A stretch of DNA of 64,000 nt from Labilibacter sediminis (GTDB lineage Bacteria > Bacteroidota > Bacteroidia > Bacteroidales > Marinilabiliaceae): contig NZ_VCHY01000005.1 in NCBI RefSeq assembly GCF_005877885.1, forward strand, positions 124,001 through 188,000. Direction: 5' to 3'. Shown here in pieces: positions 63,627 to 64,000 of this stretch (its first letter is position 1; each line of letters begins with the position of its first letter). A program made the position numbers and the translations under genes. The notes beneath the pieces are model-generated. The model made no database searches. It saw only the letters and a program-made list of their open reading frames with translations, and had not been told where the DNA came from.

Positions 63627-64000
63627 CTACCAGTGCGATTGAATGTACTCATAAGCCTCACGCATGCTTAAAGGTTGCGATGAAGCTGAGGTACGGATAT
63701 AGAATTCTTCTTTGTCGGACTTACCTATAAAAACGGGTTTGTCGCCTTTATCTATATTCACAATACAAACATCCTTTTCGTTAATGGAAATGATATTGAT
63801 ATTTAAGAACTGGTGTATACGCTTACCCAGGTGCTGGTTAATCAGGTTGGTTAGCCCAAGTAAGAAGCCATCCCTGCTTTTTTTACTGTAGCTATTGTAA
63901 TCCGGTTCGAGGCCCAGGGTATTGCCGTCATCATCAACCCCAATAAACAGCATTCCTCCTTCAGTATTTAAAAAGGCCGAAATGGTTTTTACAATAACCA
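63627..64000 (-). CDS. AlbA_2 (Schlafen-type) putative DNA-binding domain protein, 5' end outside window
   Basis: The frame is open from 63627 to the window edge; I read VKTISAFLNTEGGMLFIGVDDDGNTLGLEPDY, the AlbA_2 signature, and the C-terminal part VCIVNIDKGDKPVFI, EEFYIRTSASSQPLSMREAYEYIQ. The apparent ATG at 63953 is internal, because the conserved FLNTEGG precedes it. At least 124 residues are in the window. It may be a small single-domain protein or the end of a larger one; function unknown. Confidence 0.85.
   Translation of the reverse strand, partial: VIVKTISAFLNTEGGMLFIGVDDDGNTLGLEPDYNSYSKKSRDGFLLGLTNLINQHLGKRIHQFLNINIISINEKDVCIVNIDKGDKPVFIGKSDKEEFYIRTSASSQPLSMREAYEYIQSHW

Noticed and set aside
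1-64000. tRNA, rRNA, riboswitch or prophage
   Set aside because: Scanned all spacers by eye; no cloverleaf, rRNA segment, known riboswitch core, integrase or phage structural gene was found.

Overview
The window looks like chromosome from a Bacteroidota bacterium, most likely an environmental or marine, polysaccharide-degrading member near Bacteroidales/Marinilabiliales. The evidence is a complete gldJ / porU / porV set for gliding and type IX secretion, a hybrid two-component regulator (HTCS) inside a polysaccharide-utilisation cluster, AT-rich DNA, TAnnTTTG-type -7 promoter boxes, few Shine-Dalgarno sequences, and Bacteroidota-style NrfHA, AhpC/AhpF, urocanate hydratase and MarC genes. The species call is inference; no rRNA or tRNA gene is present to settle it.

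Region 1 (1-14660) is a glycosaminoglycan-degradation cluster. It holds a PL8 chondroitin/hyaluronan lyase (cut by the window edge), a CBM96-like DNRLRE secreted protein, a DUF4955 right-handed beta-helix protein, an HTCS sensor/regulator, a GH88 unsaturated glucuronyl hydrolase, an S1 sulfatase and a GH20 hexosaminidase with a C-terminal PA14-like domain. Together they would depolymerise chondroitin, dermatan or hyaluronan, then split and desulfate the unsaturated disaccharides. SusC/SusD are not in the window. Two ~175-bp MITE-like elements in opposite orientation bracket the core of the cluster.

Region 2 (14832-26414) is housekeeping and type IX secretion: murF, gldJ, porU, porV, ispF, a CoA-binding protein, a thioredoxin-like protein and hutU. 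The last two overlap tail to tail. Region 3 (26497-32803) holds a PepSY membrane protein, an outer-membrane porin, the nrfHA nitrite-to-ammonium reductase with a palindromic operator candidate, and an M23 peptidase. Region 4 (32936-43502) has alaS, a LytS/LytTR pair whose kinase gene is split by an in-frame TGA, small secreted proteins, MgtC and MarC family membrane proteins, a Tat-type aldo/keto reductase and an MFS exporter. A second type of MITE-like repeat lies upstream of marC.

Region 5 (43503-54354) is the most accessory-like. It contains two small envelope proteins, a TFIIB-type zinc-ribbon protein, a frameshifted outer-membrane barrel gene, an orphan 755-residue membrane protein with no recognised family, a 41-bp tandem repeat, four copies of a 43-nt hairpin repeat, DUF6261, ahpC, ahpF and a TauE/SafE exporter. 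Region 6 (54355-64000) has a three-gene biotin-dependent acyl-CoA carboxylase, a small membrane protein, a CapA-type protein, an acyl-CoA synthetase, an nfeD-qmcA pair and the 3' part of an AlbA_2 domain gene.

I do not see a clear new multi-gene system. The best leads are the nonsense-interrupted LytS kinase, the homopolymer-frameshifted barrel gene, the DUF4955/CBM96 pair as glycosaminoglycan enzymes, the orphan 755-residue protein, and several repeat families. No CRISPR array, insertion sequence with a transposase, prophage, tRNA or rRNA was found.
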